Source: Ignavibacteriaceae bacterium
Lineage (GTDB): Bacteria > Bacteroidota > Ignavibacteria > Ignavibacteriales > Ignavibacteriaceae
Direction of reading: 5' to 3'
Length of the DNA stretch: 63,665 nucleotides
NCBI GenBank assembly: GCA_013388545.1
Contig: JACAFB010000060.1
Coordinates: forward strand, 1 to 63,665
Positions 35,949-46,191 of this stretch are shown piece by piece. Numbering within the stretch: the stretch's first letter is position 1; every line of letters begins with the position of its first letter. The notes under the pieces were generated by a model. That model was not told where the DNA came from and did not search any database. It saw only the letters and a program-made list of their open reading frames with translations. The position numbers were made by a program, and so were the translations under genes.

Positions 35949-36599
35949 ATGGAATTTATAAACTACTTAATCGATTTATTTTTGAATCTCGATCAGCACC
36001 TTGCCGAACTCATCTCTCAGTACGGTCTATTAACTTACTTGATATTATTTGTAATAATATTTGCCGAAACCGGATTGGTTTTTACGCCCTTTCTGCCTGG
36101 TGATTCTCTTCTATTTGCAGCGGGTGCACTTTCTGCAATAACTGAACTAAACGTTCATTTGCTTGTGTTAATATTATCTGCAGCAGCTGTGCTTGGCGAT
36201 ACAGCAAATTACTGGATTGGTCATTTCATAGGTGAAAAACTCTTTCAAAAATATCCACGCATACTTAAAAAAGAATACCTCGATAAAACACATAACTTTT
36301 ATGAAAAGTATGGCGGGAAAACGATTGTGATTGCCAGATTTGTTCCAATCGTTAGAACTTTCGCTCCATTTGTTGCGGGAGTGGGAAAAATGACTTATTC
36401 CAAATTTCTTTTTTATAATATCACTGGCGGTATGCTCTGGGTTTTACTTTTTGTTTATGGTGGATATTTCTTTGGGAATATTCCTCTCATCAAAGACAAT
36501 TTTTCAATCGTGATACTTGCGATAATTTTTATTTCTCTCCTCCCGGGGATAATTCATTACTTCCAGGTAAAATTTAAAAAGAATTCAGCAGTCGAATAA
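35949..36599 (+). CDS. DedA family membrane protein
   Basis: A 216-residue membrane protein with about five helices. DedA landmarks: 'FAETGLVFTPFLPGDSLLFAAGAL', 'LGDTANYWIGHFIGEKLF', 'YGGKTIVIARFVPIVRTFAPFVAGVGKM'. The conserved Glu, Asp and the two Arg of the last motif are present. DedA proteins are now linked to recycling (flipping) of lipid carriers such as undecaprenyl phosphate or of phospholipids, and to envelope stress resistance. The stop codon lies in the loop of a small hairpin. Confidence 0.94.
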   Translation: MEFINYLIDLFLNLDQHLAELISQYGLLTYLILFVIIFAETGLVFTPFLPGDSLLFAAGALSAITELNVHLLVLILSAAAVLGDTANYWIGHFIGEKLFQKYPRILKKEYLDKTHNFYEKYGGKTIVIARFVPIVRTFAPFVAGVGKMTYSKFLFYNITGGMLWVLLFVYGGYFFGNIPLIKDNFSIVILAIIFISLLPGIIHYFQVKFKKNSAVE

Positions 36600-36615
36600 T
36601 TTTTTCAACTGCTGA
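36585..36615 (+). terminator. Weak hairpin at the 3' end of dedA
   Basis: TCAGCAGT and ACTGCTGA form a perfect eight-base stem around a 15-base loop that contains the dedA stop codon and a T run. No T tract follows the stem, so it is not a standard intrinsic terminator. It may end or protect the transcript. Confidence 0.3.
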
Positions 36616-36662
36616 TTGGAATTAAATACTTACCCGTACTTTATTGAAATAATTATTTTTGA

Positions 36663-38561
36663 TTACTTCAGGATAAATTCATTGTCTTTTCTGTTTGAAT
36701 CAGGAATTTGTTTGCTTCCTAATATAACTTTTTTCAGATCGCCATTGTTTTCGGTTTCAAACCATAATTTATCTTCACCACTGCTCCAGATCCTGGCAGT
36801 CTCATAAATGCTGGTTTCTTTGCCATCTTCAAATTGGAATTTCAGACTAACCGGAACAGGAATGCTGCCTTTCTTTTCAACAAGAACTTTAACCACTTTA
36901 CCGTCTGCATTAACTTCCTTTATTGATAAATCAGGATAGCCATTCTCAAAAAACCAGGGAATAAAAAACCAGTTTAAATCCATTCCTGATACATCATCGA
37001 ACGTATTGAAGAAATCGTATGGAATGGGATGTTTTCCATTCCACCTGCGGATAAATTCGAGAAGACATTTTTTAAATAAATCATTTCCCAATGCATCTCT
37101 GAGAAAATCATAAGCCAAACCGGGACGAGAATATGCTGCAGTTCTATATGAGTTGCCGATTAAATTTACTGATGGAATCATCAGTGGCAGTTCCATTTCC
37201 TTTCCTGCAAAGTTTTGATAGTCTTCAACATTTCTGCCGCGCGGATCATTATCTTTTACTGCTCTTTCCTGAAAATCGAATGGCAGCATCACAGCCCAGC
37301 CTTCATCCATCCAGGCATATTTTCTTTCATTTATCCCCATATAAAATGGAAAATAAGTGTGGGCAATTTCATGTGAAGTTAATCCTACTGTAGACATCAA
37401 ACTTGATGTTGAGCCATCGTTGACTATCATCGGAAATTCCATTCCTCCTGCACCGTTGAAAACTGTCATAGTTGGATATGGATATGGAACTCCGGGCATT
37501 TCGTTTGAAAAATACTCGATTGTGTTTCTTGCAATCAAAGCGACATCATAAAAATCTTTTGAATTTTCATTGTATGCAGCACAAATAAATGATCTTCTGC
37601 CGCTTTCATTATCAACTATTAAACTTACTCCATCCCACAAATAGTGATCACTAAATGCAAATGCAAAATCGGGTACGTATTCAGCTCTGAATTTCCAAAC
37701 ATTTAATTCACTATTAGAAGCAAAGACTTTCCCTTTAGAGTAGTCCTCCTTAGTTATAATTTTAATTACCTGGTCTGATGAATTAGCAAGTTTATATTTT
37801 TCTACAAACTCCGGAAGCAGGACTTCATCAGGATTGAGCAGTATTCCTGTCGACCAAACACCGAAATTATTCGGGACAGAAATTTCAACATCAAAATTGG
37901 CAAAGTCATTATACATTTCAACCTGACCTTTGTAATCAAATCTATCCCATCCATCAATATCATCATAAACGGAAATCTGAGGATACCAATAAGCCATAAA
38001 GAAAGTTGTTGAGTCATACTTTCCCATTCTGGGTAGTTGATTTTCAGGCAGCTCAAAGTTCCAATCGACCTCAACATCAACCCTGGACTTTGGAAGAATT
38101 GGCTTGGATAAACGATAAAAAATATTTGTCCCATAGCGCCCGTAATTTTGGCTTTCAAAATCTGCCTGTTCACCTCCAACAGAAAGCTTTTCAATTATAA
38201 CCCCATCGTTGATCAATTCAGCATTAAGGGTAAAATCTCGGGGATTTCCTTTTTTTGTTAAATCCTGATAAGTACGAATTACAATGTTCTTTAATGTATC
38301 AGGACTATTATTGTAATAAATAATTTTTTCACTTCCTTTGAGAAGATTACTTTTCAAATCTATAAGCACTTTGATTTTATAGTCGGATGAATTTTGCCAA
38401 TAATTTTCACCGGGCTTTCCATCCACGGACCTAGTTTTATTTTCAAATGCTTTCTGGATGTTTCTTGGAATAAAGTAATCCTGCTGAGCAAATAAACTTC
38501 CAAAAAATGAAAAGAATAACACTGTGATCAAATTAACTTTTAGTTGAGCTATTGTTTTCAT
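36663..38561 (-). CDS. M1 family metallopeptidase
   Basis: A 632-residue exported zinc peptidase (signal peptide 1-25). The gluzincin motif is complete: His397-Glu398-x-x-His401 in 'SHEIAHTYFPFYMG' and Glu420 in 'WMDEGWA', with the expected 18-residue spacing. The exopeptidase-type motif appears as 'GAGGMEFPM'. The N-terminal beta-sandwich contains 'VLIDLKSNLLKGSEKIIYYNNSPDTL'. Similar proteins are common in Bacteroidota, with unknown physiological substrates. It follows ruvB with a 51-base gap to its upstream neighbour's stop codon region. Confidence 0.93.
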   Translation of the reverse strand: MKTIAQLKVNLITVLFFSFFGSLFAQQDYFIPRNIQKAFENKTRSVDGKPGENYWQNSSDYKIKVLIDLKSNLLKGSEKIIYYNNSPDTLKNIVIRTYQDLTKKGNPRDFTLNAELINDGVIIEKLSVGGEQADFESQNYGRYGTNIFYRLSKPILPKSRVDVEVDWNFELPENQLPRMGKYDSTTFFMAYWYPQISVYDDIDGWDRFDYKGQVEMYNDFANFDVEISVPNNFGVWSTGILLNPDEVLLPEFVEKYKLANSSDQVIKIITKEDYSKGKVFASNSELNVWKFRAEYVPDFAFAFSDHYLWDGVSLIVDNESGRRSFICAAYNENSKDFYDVALIARNTIEYFSNEMPGVPYPYPTMTVFNGAGGMEFPMIVNDGSTSSLMSTVGLTSHEIAHTYFPFYMGINERKYAWMDEGWAVMLPFDFQERAVKDNDPRGRNVEDYQNFAGKEMELPLMIPSVNLIGNSYRTAAYSRPGLAYDFLRDALGNDLFKKCLLEFIRRWNGKHPIPYDFFNTFDDVSGMDLNWFFIPWFFENGYPDLSIKEVNADGKVVKVLVEKKGSIPVPVSLKFQFEDGKETSIYETARIWSSGEDKLWFETENNGDLKKVILGSKQIPDSNRKDNEFILK

Positions 38562-38581
38562 TAATTCTCCTGGAAAAATAT

Positions 38582-39613
38582 CTATTGATCAAATAACGAT
38601 TTTGAGTTTGAAGATTTCGTTCTTGATTTTTCAAATCGTTTATACGCAAGATCGGTTGCTTCGCGGCCGCGGGGAGTCCGATGAATAAAACCTTGCTGAA
38701 TTAGGAATGGTTCATATACTTCTTCAATTGTTCCGGGATCTTCATTTACTGCAACAGCAATTGTTCCAAGCCCCACCGGGCCACCATTATATTTTTCTAT
38801 TATCGTTAAAATAATTTCTTTATCCATTTCATCAAGACCATACTCATCAACTTCAAGAGCGTTTAAAGATTTTTTAGCAATTTGGATATCAATCATTTTT
38901 TTATTTTCATAATCAGCAAAATCCCGGGTACGTTTAAGCAGCCTGTTCGAAATTCTTGGTGTACCCCTTGCACGTTTCGCAATTTCATATGATGCATCTT
39001 CGTCAATATTAATTTTTAAGATTCCAGCTGACCGGATTACAATCTTCTTTAATATATCGGGTGTGTAATAATCCAATCTGAATTTAATTCCAAACCTGTC
39101 TCGAAGCGGAGAGGTTAACATTCCCGCGCGCGTTGTTGCTCCGATCAAAGTATATTTTGGAAGTTTGATCTGAATACTGCGCGCATTAGGACCGCTGTCA
39201 ATCATAATATCAAGCTTATAATCCTCCATTGCAGAATAAAGATACTCTTCTACAACCGGGCTGAGGCGATGTATTTCATCAATGAATAAAACTGATTTTT
39301 CCTCAAGTGTGGTAAGCAAGCCGGCAAGATCACCCGGTTTTTCAAGAACCGGACCTGACGTAATCTTTAGTTTTACCTGCATTTCATGTGCGATTATATG
39401 AGCAAGTGTTGTCTTACCCAATCCCGGAGGCCCGGTGAGAAGTACGTGATCAAGCGATTCAGCTCTTTTTTTAGCAGCCGTAATAAATACATTCAAATTT
39501 TCTGTGATCTTTGGCTGTCCCATAAAATCGCTAATCTGAATCGGACGAAGAGATTGTTCGAAAATTTTTTCATCTTCTTTAATGGAAGGATCGGTAGTAG
39601 AGGATTTTCTCAT
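38582..39613 (-). CDS. ruvB: Holliday junction branch migration ATPase RuvB
   Basis: About 343 residues from the ATG at 39613; a TTG two codons upstream is the alternative. RuvB features: '[15 protein letters not shown]', Walker A '[15 protein letters not shown]', Walker B '[10 protein letters not shown]', sensor '[21 protein letters not shown]', and the winged-helix end '[17 protein letters not shown]'. It drives branch migration together with RuvA. It follows the acyltransferase gene by 17 bases; ruvA and ruvC are not in the window. Confidence 0.97.
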   Translation of the reverse strand: MRKSSTTDPSIKEDEKIFEQSLRPIQISDFMGQPKITENLNVFITAAKKRAESLDHVLLTGPPGLGKTTLAHIIAHEMQVKLKITSGPVLEKPGDLAGLLTTLEEKSVLFIDEIHRLSPVVEEYLYSAMEDYKLDIMIDSGPNARSIQIKLPKYTLIGATTRAGMLTSPLRDRFGIKFRLDYYTPDILKKIVIRSAGILKINIDEDASYEIAKRARGTPRISNRLLKRTRDFADYENKKMIDIQIAKKSLNALEVDEYGLDEMDKEIILTIIEKYNGGPVGLGTIAVAVNEDPGTIEEVYEPFLIQQGFIHRTPRGREATDLAYKRFEKSRTKSSNSKSLFDQ

Positions 39614-39630
39614 ATACAATTATGGGTAAA

Positions 39631-40725
39631 TTAAGTTACCAGTTGTTTGCTTTTAATTTTGTACCTGTCAAGTAAAAGTACCATTATCGCCATCAGAAAT
39701 AACATAAATACTGCTGCAAATACTGTCGGCCAGACAGAGAAACTTTTTGCAAAGAATAGGCTAAGTCCCGGATTCCAGGCGCTTCCAAAAATAATTACGA
39801 GGTGAACGATATAAATTAACAATGTATTTCTTCCGACAAGAATAAAAAGTTTTGGAATGGTTTCAACATTTAATGAAATATATGACACAAGTGCGTTCAA
39901 ACAAAGCACAAAACCTAAACGCAATAGTATCACGCTGACAGTTTCGGTATAGAACAGATCATTCACACCAATAAAAGTCTGATAAAGAAATACTAAGAGA
40001 GCAATAACTAAAAATCCCAATCCAAAAATTAAAAGCATCTGACTAAACTTAGCGGATCGAAATGCCAAAGGATTTTTTGCGAGATAGCTGCCAAGCACAG
40101 CACCAAGAATCACAAATCCAGCCCAGGGAAATATTGGGAATAATGATCCATTCCCGGTGTAAAAATATCCTGAAATAAAATCAGGAAGAAAATCGGACCA
40201 ATTTATTTTTTCAAAATAAAGATGTAAACCAAAAATCAAAAAACCTGAAAAGATGAATGTAAAATAATCACCGAGTTTGGTTACTTCAGAAATGAAAGAT
40301 AAAATCAGAATTATAAGCAAAGAAAAACCAATTAGATGAAGCACATCAACGGTTTTAAATATCTGCCATCCTTCCGGTGTAACAATTGAGAAATCGATAA
40401 TGAATGGGGTAGGATAGCGAAGTAAATAACCAAGAAAAACCAGCAGCAGGAATCTTTTAAATCCCTTGAAAACGCGCGGGTTTGAAAAAAATGGTCTGTT
40501 CACAAGTCTGAATAAGTAAGTAAAAACAATACCCGAAGTAAACATAAAGATCGGAGCTGTCATTCCCCGCATAAAATGCCAGACTGCGTAAACCGGGTAT
40601 GATGTATCTCTGAAACTGTCAGCAAGCAAAGCATCAACAGTATGCCCCTGTACCATTTGTAAAACAGCAAATGCACGCATCAGATCTATAAAGATGATGC
40701 GATGTTTTTTTTCGACATGCGTCAT
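39631..40725 (-). CDS. Membrane acyltransferase-like protein (DUF1624/HGSNAT type)
   Basis: A 364-residue polytopic protein with about ten helices. The N-terminal 'RIIFIDLMRAFAVLQMVQGHTVDALL' is the family mark, with the histidine of 'QGH' as candidate catalytic residue. Later, 'WHFMRGMTAPIFMFTSGIVFTYLF' fits the HGSNAT/DUF1624 group, which moves acetyl groups across membranes onto sugars. An acyltransferase-3 protein is the alternative. The target is unknown. Confidence 0.78.
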   Translation of the reverse strand: MTHVEKKHRIIFIDLMRAFAVLQMVQGHTVDALLADSFRDTSYPVYAVWHFMRGMTAPIFMFTSGIVFTYLFRLVNRPFFSNPRVFKGFKRFLLLVFLGYLLRYPTPFIIDFSIVTPEGWQIFKTVDVLHLIGFSLLIILILSFISEVTKLGDYFTFIFSGFLIFGLHLYFEKINWSDFLPDFISGYFYTGNGSLFPIFPWAGFVILGAVLGSYLAKNPLAFRSAKFSQMLLIFGLGFLVIALLVFLYQTFIGVNDLFYTETVSVILLRLGFVLCLNALVSYISLNVETIPKLFILVGRNTLLIYIVHLVIIFGSAWNPGLSLFFAKSFSVWPTVFAAVFMLFLMAIMVLLLDRYKIKSKQLVT

Positions 40726-40811
40726 TTAATGTTCAGATTCACTTTCAGTTTTGTCTTACTAAATGGTAGTAAAAAATAAGTATTCTGATTTAATTATTAA
40801 ATACAATATTT

Positions 40812-40843
40812 AAAATAAAAAGCCCGCAACAAAATGCGGGCTT
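40812..40843 (-). terminator. Intrinsic terminator after dnaK
   Basis: Read on the minus strand, AAGCCCGCA and TGCGGGCTT form a perfect nine-base GC-rich stem with a six-base loop, followed by a T-rich tract (TTTATTTTA). It lies 26 bases after the dnaK stop and separates dnaK from the acyltransferase gene downstream. Confidence 0.9.
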
Positions 40844-40869
40844 CGATTTTAATTAACAGCTTAATTGAT

Positions 40870-42780
40870 TTACTTATCTTTGTCGTCGTCAACTACCTCA
40901 TAAGAAGCATCCTGAACTTCGTCCTTATCAGATTTCTTTTCCTCTTTAGGTGCTTGCTGTTGTTGACCTTGCGCCGAGCCGGTTTGAGAGTACATCTGCG
41001 CAGCAATTTCGTTCCATGCTTTGCTCAAAGATTCAGTTGAATTTTTTATTCTTTCAGTATTTCCTGAAGCAATTGCTTCCTCAACATTCTTTATTTCGGA
41101 TTCAAGACGGGATTTGGCTTCAGGTGAAATTTTATCCTTCAACTCTTCAATTTGTTTCTTGGTTTGGAATACCAAACTATCAGCCTGGTTTTTTGCATCA
41201 ACTGATTCCTTTTTCATTTTATCCTCGGCAGCATGTTCTTTTGCATCTCGCTTCATTTTTTCAATTTCATCACTGCTCAAACCACTTGATGAGGTTATTC
41301 GTATACTTTGTTCTTTGCCTGTAGCTTTATCTTTAGCATTGACATGCATAATTCCGTTAGCGTCAATATCAAAAGTTACTTCAATTTGGGGTATTCCTCT
41401 TGGTGCAGGTGGAATTCCATCAAGATGAAATCTTCCAAGGGTTCTGTTATCTGATGCCATTGGCCTTTCGCCCTGAAGAATATGGATTTCAACAGAAGTT
41501 TGGTTATCGGCAGCGGTTGAAAATACTTCACTTTTCTTTGTGGGAATTGTAGTATTTGCTTCAATCAGTTTTGTCATAACCCCGCCAAGAGTTTCAATTC
41601 CTAAAGACAATGGGGTAACATCGAGCAGCAGAACATCTTTAACGTCGCCTGCAAGAACTCCGCCCTGAATTGCAGCACCCACTGCAACTACTTCATCAGG
41701 ATTTACACCTTTATGAGGGTCTTTGCCGAAGATTTTCTTCACCAATTCCTGAACCATAGGAATTCTTGTAGAGCCGCCTACAAGTATTACTTCATCAATC
41801 TGTGAAGGTACAACACCGGCATCTTTCATTGCTTGTTCGCAAGGAACCTTGGTTCGTTGAACAAGATCATCAATCAATTGCTCAAACTTTGCTCTTGAAA
41901 GATTGATGTTCAAATGTTTCGGACCTTCGTTAGTGGCAGTAATAAAAGGTAAATTAATATCAGTTGACGAAGAAGATGATAATTCAATCTTAGCTTTTTC
42001 TGCAGCTTCTTTCAATCTTTGAAGCGCCATTGCATCTTTTCTTAAATCAATTCCTTCCATTCTTTTGAATTCATCGGCGAGATAGTCAATAACCCGCTGA
42101 TCAAAGTCATCACCTCCGAGATGTGTATCACCATTAGTAGATTTAACTTCAAAAACTCCATCTCCAAGCTGAAGAATTGAAATATCAAATGTACCACCAC
42201 CTAAATCATACACAGCAACCAATTCATCTTTATTTTTTTTATCCAGTCCATATGCAAGAGCTGCTGCAGTTGGTTCGTTGATAATTCTTCGGACTTTTAA
42301 TCCGGCGATTTCACCAGCGTCTTTAGTTGCCTGTCTCTGTGCATCATTAAAATAAGCAGGCACAGTAATTACTGCTTCAGTAACATCCTGACCCAAATAT
42401 TCTTCAGCAGTTTTTTTCATTTTCTGAAGAATCATTGCACTGATTTCGGGCGGTGAATAAATTCTGTCAGAAATCTTAACTCTTGCTGAACGATTTTCAC
42501 CTTCAACCACTTCATAAGGAACTTCCTGTGTTTCCCTCCCAACTTCAGAGATAAACCTGCCCATAAATCTTTTTATTGAAAAGATTGTATTCTTCGGGTT
42601 TGTAATTGCCTGACGTTTAGCCGGCTGACCTACAAGTCTTTCTCCTGATTTTGTGAATGCAACAACAGAAGGGGTTGTTCTTCCGCCCTCTGAGTTTGGG
42701 ATTACTACCGGGTCATTCCCTTCCATAACCGCAACGCAAGAGTTTGTAGTACCTAAATCAATTCCTATGATCTTACTCAT
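40870..42780 (-). CDS. dnaK: Chaperone DnaK (Hsp70)
   Basis: A 636-residue Hsp70: '[17 protein letters not shown]', '[21 protein letters not shown]', '[14 protein letters not shown]', '[14 protein letters not shown]', linker '[16 protein letters not shown]', then the substrate-binding and lid domains and an acidic tail ending in VVDDDKDK. It is a full-length family member. Its usual partners grpE and dnaJ are not adjacent; it has its own terminator and a leader with an inverted repeat. A good AGGAG precedes the ATG. Confidence 0.98.
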   Translation of the reverse strand: MSKIIGIDLGTTNSCVAVMEGNDPVVIPNSEGGRTTPSVVAFTKSGERLVGQPAKRQAITNPKNTIFSIKRFMGRFISEVGRETQEVPYEVVEGENRSARVKISDRIYSPPEISAMILQKMKKTAEEYLGQDVTEAVITVPAYFNDAQRQATKDAGEIAGLKVRRIINEPTAAALAYGLDKKNKDELVAVYDLGGGTFDISILQLGDGVFEVKSTNGDTHLGGDDFDQRVIDYLADEFKRMEGIDLRKDAMALQRLKEAAEKAKIELSSSSSTDINLPFITATNEGPKHLNINLSRAKFEQLIDDLVQRTKVPCEQAMKDAGVVPSQIDEVILVGGSTRIPMVQELVKKIFGKDPHKGVNPDEVVAVGAAIQGGVLAGDVKDVLLLDVTPLSLGIETLGGVMTKLIEANTTIPTKKSEVFSTAADNQTSVEIHILQGERPMASDNRTLGRFHLDGIPPAPRGIPQIEVTFDIDANGIMHVNAKDKATGKEQSIRITSSSGLSSDEIEKMKRDAKEHAAEDKMKKESVDAKNQADSLVFQTKKQIEELKDKISPEAKSRLESEIKNVEEAIASGNTERIKNSTESLSKAWNEIAAQMYSQTGSAQGQQQQAPKEEKKSDKDEVQDASYEVVDDDKDK

Positions 42781-42866
42781 TATTTTCTCCTGTTAACTTC
42801 GTTTTTGTGAATTTTAGTGTTTTATTAAAAACATACTAATATTACAATCAATATGCCATCTATAGG

Positions 42867-42908
42867 TAAAGCCTGTAACTTATTATATTTTACCAGTTAC
42901 AGGATTTA
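42867..42908. promoter_or_regulatory. Long inverted repeat between dnaK and birA
   Basis: TAAAGCCTGTAACT (42867-42880) and AGTTACAGGATTTA (42895-42908) are reverse complements except one base, with a 14-base AT-rich spacer. It lies 87 bases upstream of dnaK and 160 bases upstream of birA. It does not match the CIRCE element. It could be an operator for either divergent gene or an RNA hairpin. Confidence 0.5.
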
Positions 42909-43046
42909 TTTATTTCTAGTCACAAGAATTTCATTGTCAGACATTATGCCACAATGTCGTAATATCTTATGTATTTAGTCAAATATGCATAATACAAATT
43001 TCAGTTAAAGCAGTGATAAAAAAATAGTTTCAACTCTTTTTTTTCA

Positions 43047-43054
43047 TATTTTTG
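43047..43054 (+). promoter_or_regulatory. Putative -7 promoter box (TATTTTTG) for birA-coaX
   Basis: TATTTTTG fits the TAnnTTTG consensus and is 13 bases before the birA ATG, with AGAGG in between. This would give a very short leader. AT-rich context makes a chance match possible. Confidence 0.3.
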
Positions 43055-43067
43055 TAATAGAGGTTAT

Positions 43068-43847
43068 ATGGATAAGGCTTTTAATTTTGAGAGTTTTGAT
43101 ATCAAACTCGAAACAGATTTTATTGGGCGGAATTTCATCTATATTGAGGAAATTGATTCCACAAACAGATTCCTTTCATCTTCCAACGAAAAATATGATA
43201 ACGGAACAGTCGTTTTAGCTGAAAAGCAAACCGAAGGAAAAGGAAGAAAAGACAGAGTCTGGTTGAGTGCCAGAGGACTAAACCTTACATTTTCAATTCT
43301 TTTAACCGAAAAAAAAATTATTCTGAAAAATCATCAATTGATTAATTTAGCCTCTAGCTTATGTGTGGCTCTGTCTCTCGAGAATCTGTACCAGCTCCAC
43401 CCCGAATTAAAATGGCCCAACGATATTCTCATAGACAATCGTAAAATCTGTGGAATATTAATCGAATCAACTTCTAAGGGCAGTTCGCTTGAAAAATTAA
43501 TTGTCGGGGTTGGGCTTAATGTGAATCAAGCTCATTTCCAGGGTGATTTTCGTATTGAACCTACGTCAATAAAAATCGAAGTTGATGAAAATGTTGAACG
43601 GGAAAAAGTACTTGCTGAATATTTAAACTGCTTTGAGGAAGTTCTTTCTAAAATAAAATCAAATCCTTCGTGGATAACTTCAGAGTGGAGAGAAAGATGC
43701 AGAATGATCGGAAAAAGAATTGCAGTAACTGAAGATGATAAAATCAGGTATGGAATTTTTACCGACATCAGCGAAGATGGATTCTTATTATTACGTAATG
43801 GCAGCAAGGTTGAGGAAATACATTTTGGAGATATATCAGTAACATGA
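43068..43847 (+). CDS. birA: Biotin-[acetyl-CoA-carboxylase] ligase
   Basis: A 259-residue ligase without the N-terminal helix-turn-helix, so a class I enzyme that does not act as a repressor. Key motifs: 'EEIDSTNRFL', 'EKQTEGKGRKDRVWLSARGLNLTFSILL' (the biotinyl-AMP loop), 'KWPNDILIDNRKICGILIES', 'VGVGLNVNQ', and a small C-terminal SH3-like domain. It attaches biotin to AccB. Its stop overlaps the coaX start by four bases. Confidence 0.95.
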   Translation: MDKAFNFESFDIKLETDFIGRNFIYIEEIDSTNRFLSSSNEKYDNGTVVLAEKQTEGKGRKDRVWLSARGLNLTFSILLTEKKIILKNHQLINLASSLCVALSLENLYQLHPELKWPNDILIDNRKICGILIESTSKGSSLEKLIVGVGLNVNQAHFQGDFRIEPTSIKIEVDENVEREKVLAEYLNCFEEVLSKIKSNPSWITSEWRERCRMIGKRIAVTEDDKIRYGIFTDISEDGFLLLRNGSKVEEIHFGDISVT

Positions 43848-44614
43848 CATTTCTGGTTTTTGATATTGGACATTCAACAATCAAGCTTGGCAGATTCAAA
43901 GGTGACAAATTGATTGCTTTTGAAGTTTACAACGATTTGGAAGAGTGCTCTGAAATAATTGATGACAATGGTATAACTGGAGCTGCAATTTCTTCTGTAG
44001 AACAGTCTGAATCCGAAAAACTTGCCAGATTTTTAAGAGACACTTACAACATTAATCCTTTTCTTGTTACTCCCGAAAATAAGTATAACCTTCAGATTGT
44101 TTATCAAACACCTTTGCTTTTGGGAATCGACCGAATCTGCGCAGCGGAAGGGGCATTTTATCTTTTCAGGAAAAAATACGAGAAGGAATTTCTTGACAGG
44201 AAAAATTATATAATAGTTGTTGATTTCGGGACCACTACAACATTAAGTCTTATCAAGTACCCCAATATCTTTAAGGGATGTACAATTACCCCTGGTATTG
44301 GTTTGATGTTTAAGACTATTAAAAGTTTTCAACCTTCCAAAGTTAATATCACTGCAGAAAATTATGTCGGATACATTGGAAAAAACCTAAAAGAATCTGT
44401 GGCTGCAGGAATAATGAATACTCATCTTGGTATGATCGAAAAGGTTGTGAACATACTCAAGAAAAAAAAGGGAGCTGAAAAGATTTTTATTTATGTAACC
44501 GGAGGAAATTCAGAAAAGATTCTAAAGTATTTAAATTTTGATTATAAATTTGAACGCGGCCTTGTACATTATGGAATAAAATCAATTTTCGACTTAAATA
44601 CAGCCAAGGAATAA
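43844..44614 (+). CDS. coaX: Type III pantothenate kinase
   Basis: A 256-residue ASKHA-fold kinase: 'FDIGHSTIKLGRF' for phosphate 1, 'LLGIDRICAAEGAFYLF', 'VVDFGTTTTLSLI' for phosphate 2, and 'GCTITPGIGLMFKTI'. It makes 4'-phosphopantothenate, the first step of CoA synthesis. birA-coaX pairing is common in bacteria. The start overlaps the birA stop (ATGA). The 3' end faces accD with an 18-base gap. Confidence 0.94.
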   Translation: MTFLVFDIGHSTIKLGRFKGDKLIAFEVYNDLEECSEIIDDNGITGAAISSVEQSESEKLARFLRDTYNINPFLVTPENKYNLQIVYQTPLLLGIDRICAAEGAFYLFRKKYEKEFLDRKNYIIVVDFGTTTTLSLIKYPNIFKGCTITPGIGLMFKTIKSFQPSKVNITAENYVGYIGKNLKESVAAGIMNTHLGMIEKVVNILKKKKGAEKIFIYVTGGNSEKILKYLNFDYKFERGLVHYGIKSIFDLNTAKE

Positions 44615-44632
44615 AAATAATCAGCCGATCTG

Positions 44633-45472
44633 TTAAGAAAGCAAATTTATAACTTTTGAAATTGTACTCTTCAAATCCTTTCTGTGAGAAATTATATCGA
44701 CAAAACCCTGATCCAGTAAAAATTCAGAACGCTGAAAGCCCGGCGGTAAATCTTTACCAACTGCCTGTCGAATTACTCGTGGTCCTGCAAATCCGATGAG
44801 TGCTTTTGGTTCGGCAATATGAACATCTCCAAGCATAGCATAACTTGCAGTAGTACCGCCTGTGGTTGGATCAGTCATAACTGAGATATAGGGAATTTTT
44901 GCTTCTGCAAGCCGGGCGAGTCTTGACGAAGTTTTTGCAAGCTGCATTAGAGAAAAAGCTCCCTCCATCATTCTTGCACCACCGCTGGCTGAAATAATAA
45001 CAAGTGGTATTTTTTCTTTATAAGCTTTGTCAATCACTCTGGCTATTTTTTCTCCAACTACTGAACCCATACTTCCGCCAATGAATTGGAAATCCATACA
45101 AGCAAATGCAATTTCAGTTCCGTTAATTTTTCCGGTACCTGTTCTGACGGCATCAAACAAGCCAAGTTTTTTTATAGTCTCTGCTATTCTCTTTGTGTAT
45201 TTCTTTGTGTCTTCAAAATCAAGTGGATCGGCCGATCGCATCTTTTTATCCATTTCTTTGAACGTACCCGCATCGAGTAAAATACCGATATATTCGCCGC
45301 TTCCTATCCTGAAATGATAATCGCACTTCAGACAGGTCCATAGATTTGCTTCAAGCTGTTTTTTATGAATGATTTCGTTACAACTCGGACACTTTTCCCA
45401 CATCCCATCCGGTAAATCTTTTTTTTGTGAATCCGGAGAAATATTTTGCTTTGATCTTTTAAACCAGGGCAT
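44633..45472 (-). CDS. accD: Acetyl-CoA carboxylase carboxyltransferase subunit beta
   Basis: A 279-residue subunit. The N-terminal zinc ribbon is complete (CPSC near residue 30 and CLKC near residue 50). The crotonase-fold core has '[37 protein letters not shown]', '[23 protein letters not shown]', '[18 protein letters not shown]', '[19 protein letters not shown]'. With AccA it transfers carboxyl from biotin to acetyl-CoA. It ends the sprA-porX-tsaE-tsaB-DUF1573-accD run, two bases after the DUF1573 gene. Confidence 0.97.
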   Translation of the reverse strand: MPWFKRSKQNISPDSQKKDLPDGMWEKCPSCNEIIHKKQLEANLWTCLKCDYHFRIGSGEYIGILLDAGTFKEMDKKMRSADPLDFEDTKKYTKRIAETIKKLGLFDAVRTGTGKINGTEIAFACMDFQFIGGSMGSVVGEKIARVIDKAYKEKIPLVIISASGGARMMEGAFSLMQLAKTSSRLARLAEAKIPYISVMTDPTTGGTTASYAMLGDVHIAEPKALIGFAGPRVIRQAVGKDLPPGFQRSEFLLDQGFVDIISHRKDLKSTISKVINLLS

Positions 45473-45474
45473 CT

Positions 45475-46191
45475 TTATTGACCTTTCTGAACATCTGCAT
45501 AAATAGTTAGTACTTTTACTGATTCCCTCGGATCATTAGAAGTTATAGTTATTGTTCTGCTCATTCTACCGTTTCGCTTCGCAGTATCTAATTGAACTTT
45601 AAGTGTTCCTTCTTCCCCGGGCTTCAATTCATCGCTGCTGATTAATGCTGCAGTACAACCGCAGGAAGTTTTTATGTCCTTTATTTTAAGATTGACCGAA
45701 CCGGTATTTTTCATTTTAAAGATATAATCCACCACTTTTCCTTCAGGTACAACACCAAAGTCATGCTGAGTTTCAGGCAAATAAAGCTGCGGCACATTTG
45801 CATTATCTGAAACAGGTACAACAACATTGCAGGTAATTTTTAATTTTACTTCTGGATTATTAGCATCGTTGGTAGTTATGGTTACAAATTTTGTTTGGAC
45901 GCCTCTTCTACCTTTTGTATTGAATGTAACTTTAATATTTGTCGATTCACCGGGCCCTAATTCTTTCTTTTCAGGATTGGCAGCAGTACAACCACAAGAT
46001 GATTGAACACCGGTAATTTTAAGCAGATCACCGCCGCTGTTTGTTAAAACAAAAACATGCGAAACGCTTTCTCCCTCTTTTACATCTCCGAAGTCGTATT
46101 CACTTTGTTGAACTACTAACCTGGGTTCAATAAGCTGTGCGCACGCAATAAAGGGCGTAAATAAAATTATTATCAACAGGTTTTTAATCAT
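45475..46191 (-). CDS. Exported protein with two DUF1573 domains
   Basis: A 238-residue exported protein (signal peptide ending in 'IACAQ'). It has two copies of the DUF1573 immunoglobulin-like domain (about 25-120 and 135-235). Each has 'YDFGDVKEG' or 'HDFGVVPEG' at the start, the conserved 'SCGCTA', then 'LGPGES' or 'LKPGEE'. Very common in Bacteroidota; the function is unknown. The paired cysteines may bind metal or form a disulfide. Its start overlaps tsaB by eight bases. Confidence 0.92.
   Translation of the reverse strand: MIKNLLIIILFTPFIACAQLIEPRLVVQQSEYDFGDVKEGESVSHVFVLTNSGGDLLKITGVQSSCGCTAANPEKKELGPGESTNIKVTFNTKGRRGVQTKFVTITTNDANNPEVKLKITCNVVVPVSDNANVPQLYLPETQHDFGVVPEGKVVDYIFKMKNTGSVNLKIKDIKTSCGCTAALISSDELKPGEEGTLKVQLDTAKRNGRMSRTITITSNDPRESVKVLTIYADVQKGQ

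Noticed and set aside
40834..41428. Overlapping plus-strand open frames opposite dnaK
   Set aside because: Long antisense frames opposite dnaK are a known effect of its codon use; no family resemblance and no ribosome binding site.
42781..43067. CIRCE heat-shock operator before dnaK
   Set aside because: The TTAGCACTC-N9-GAGTGCTAA pattern is absent; only an unrelated inverted repeat is present.
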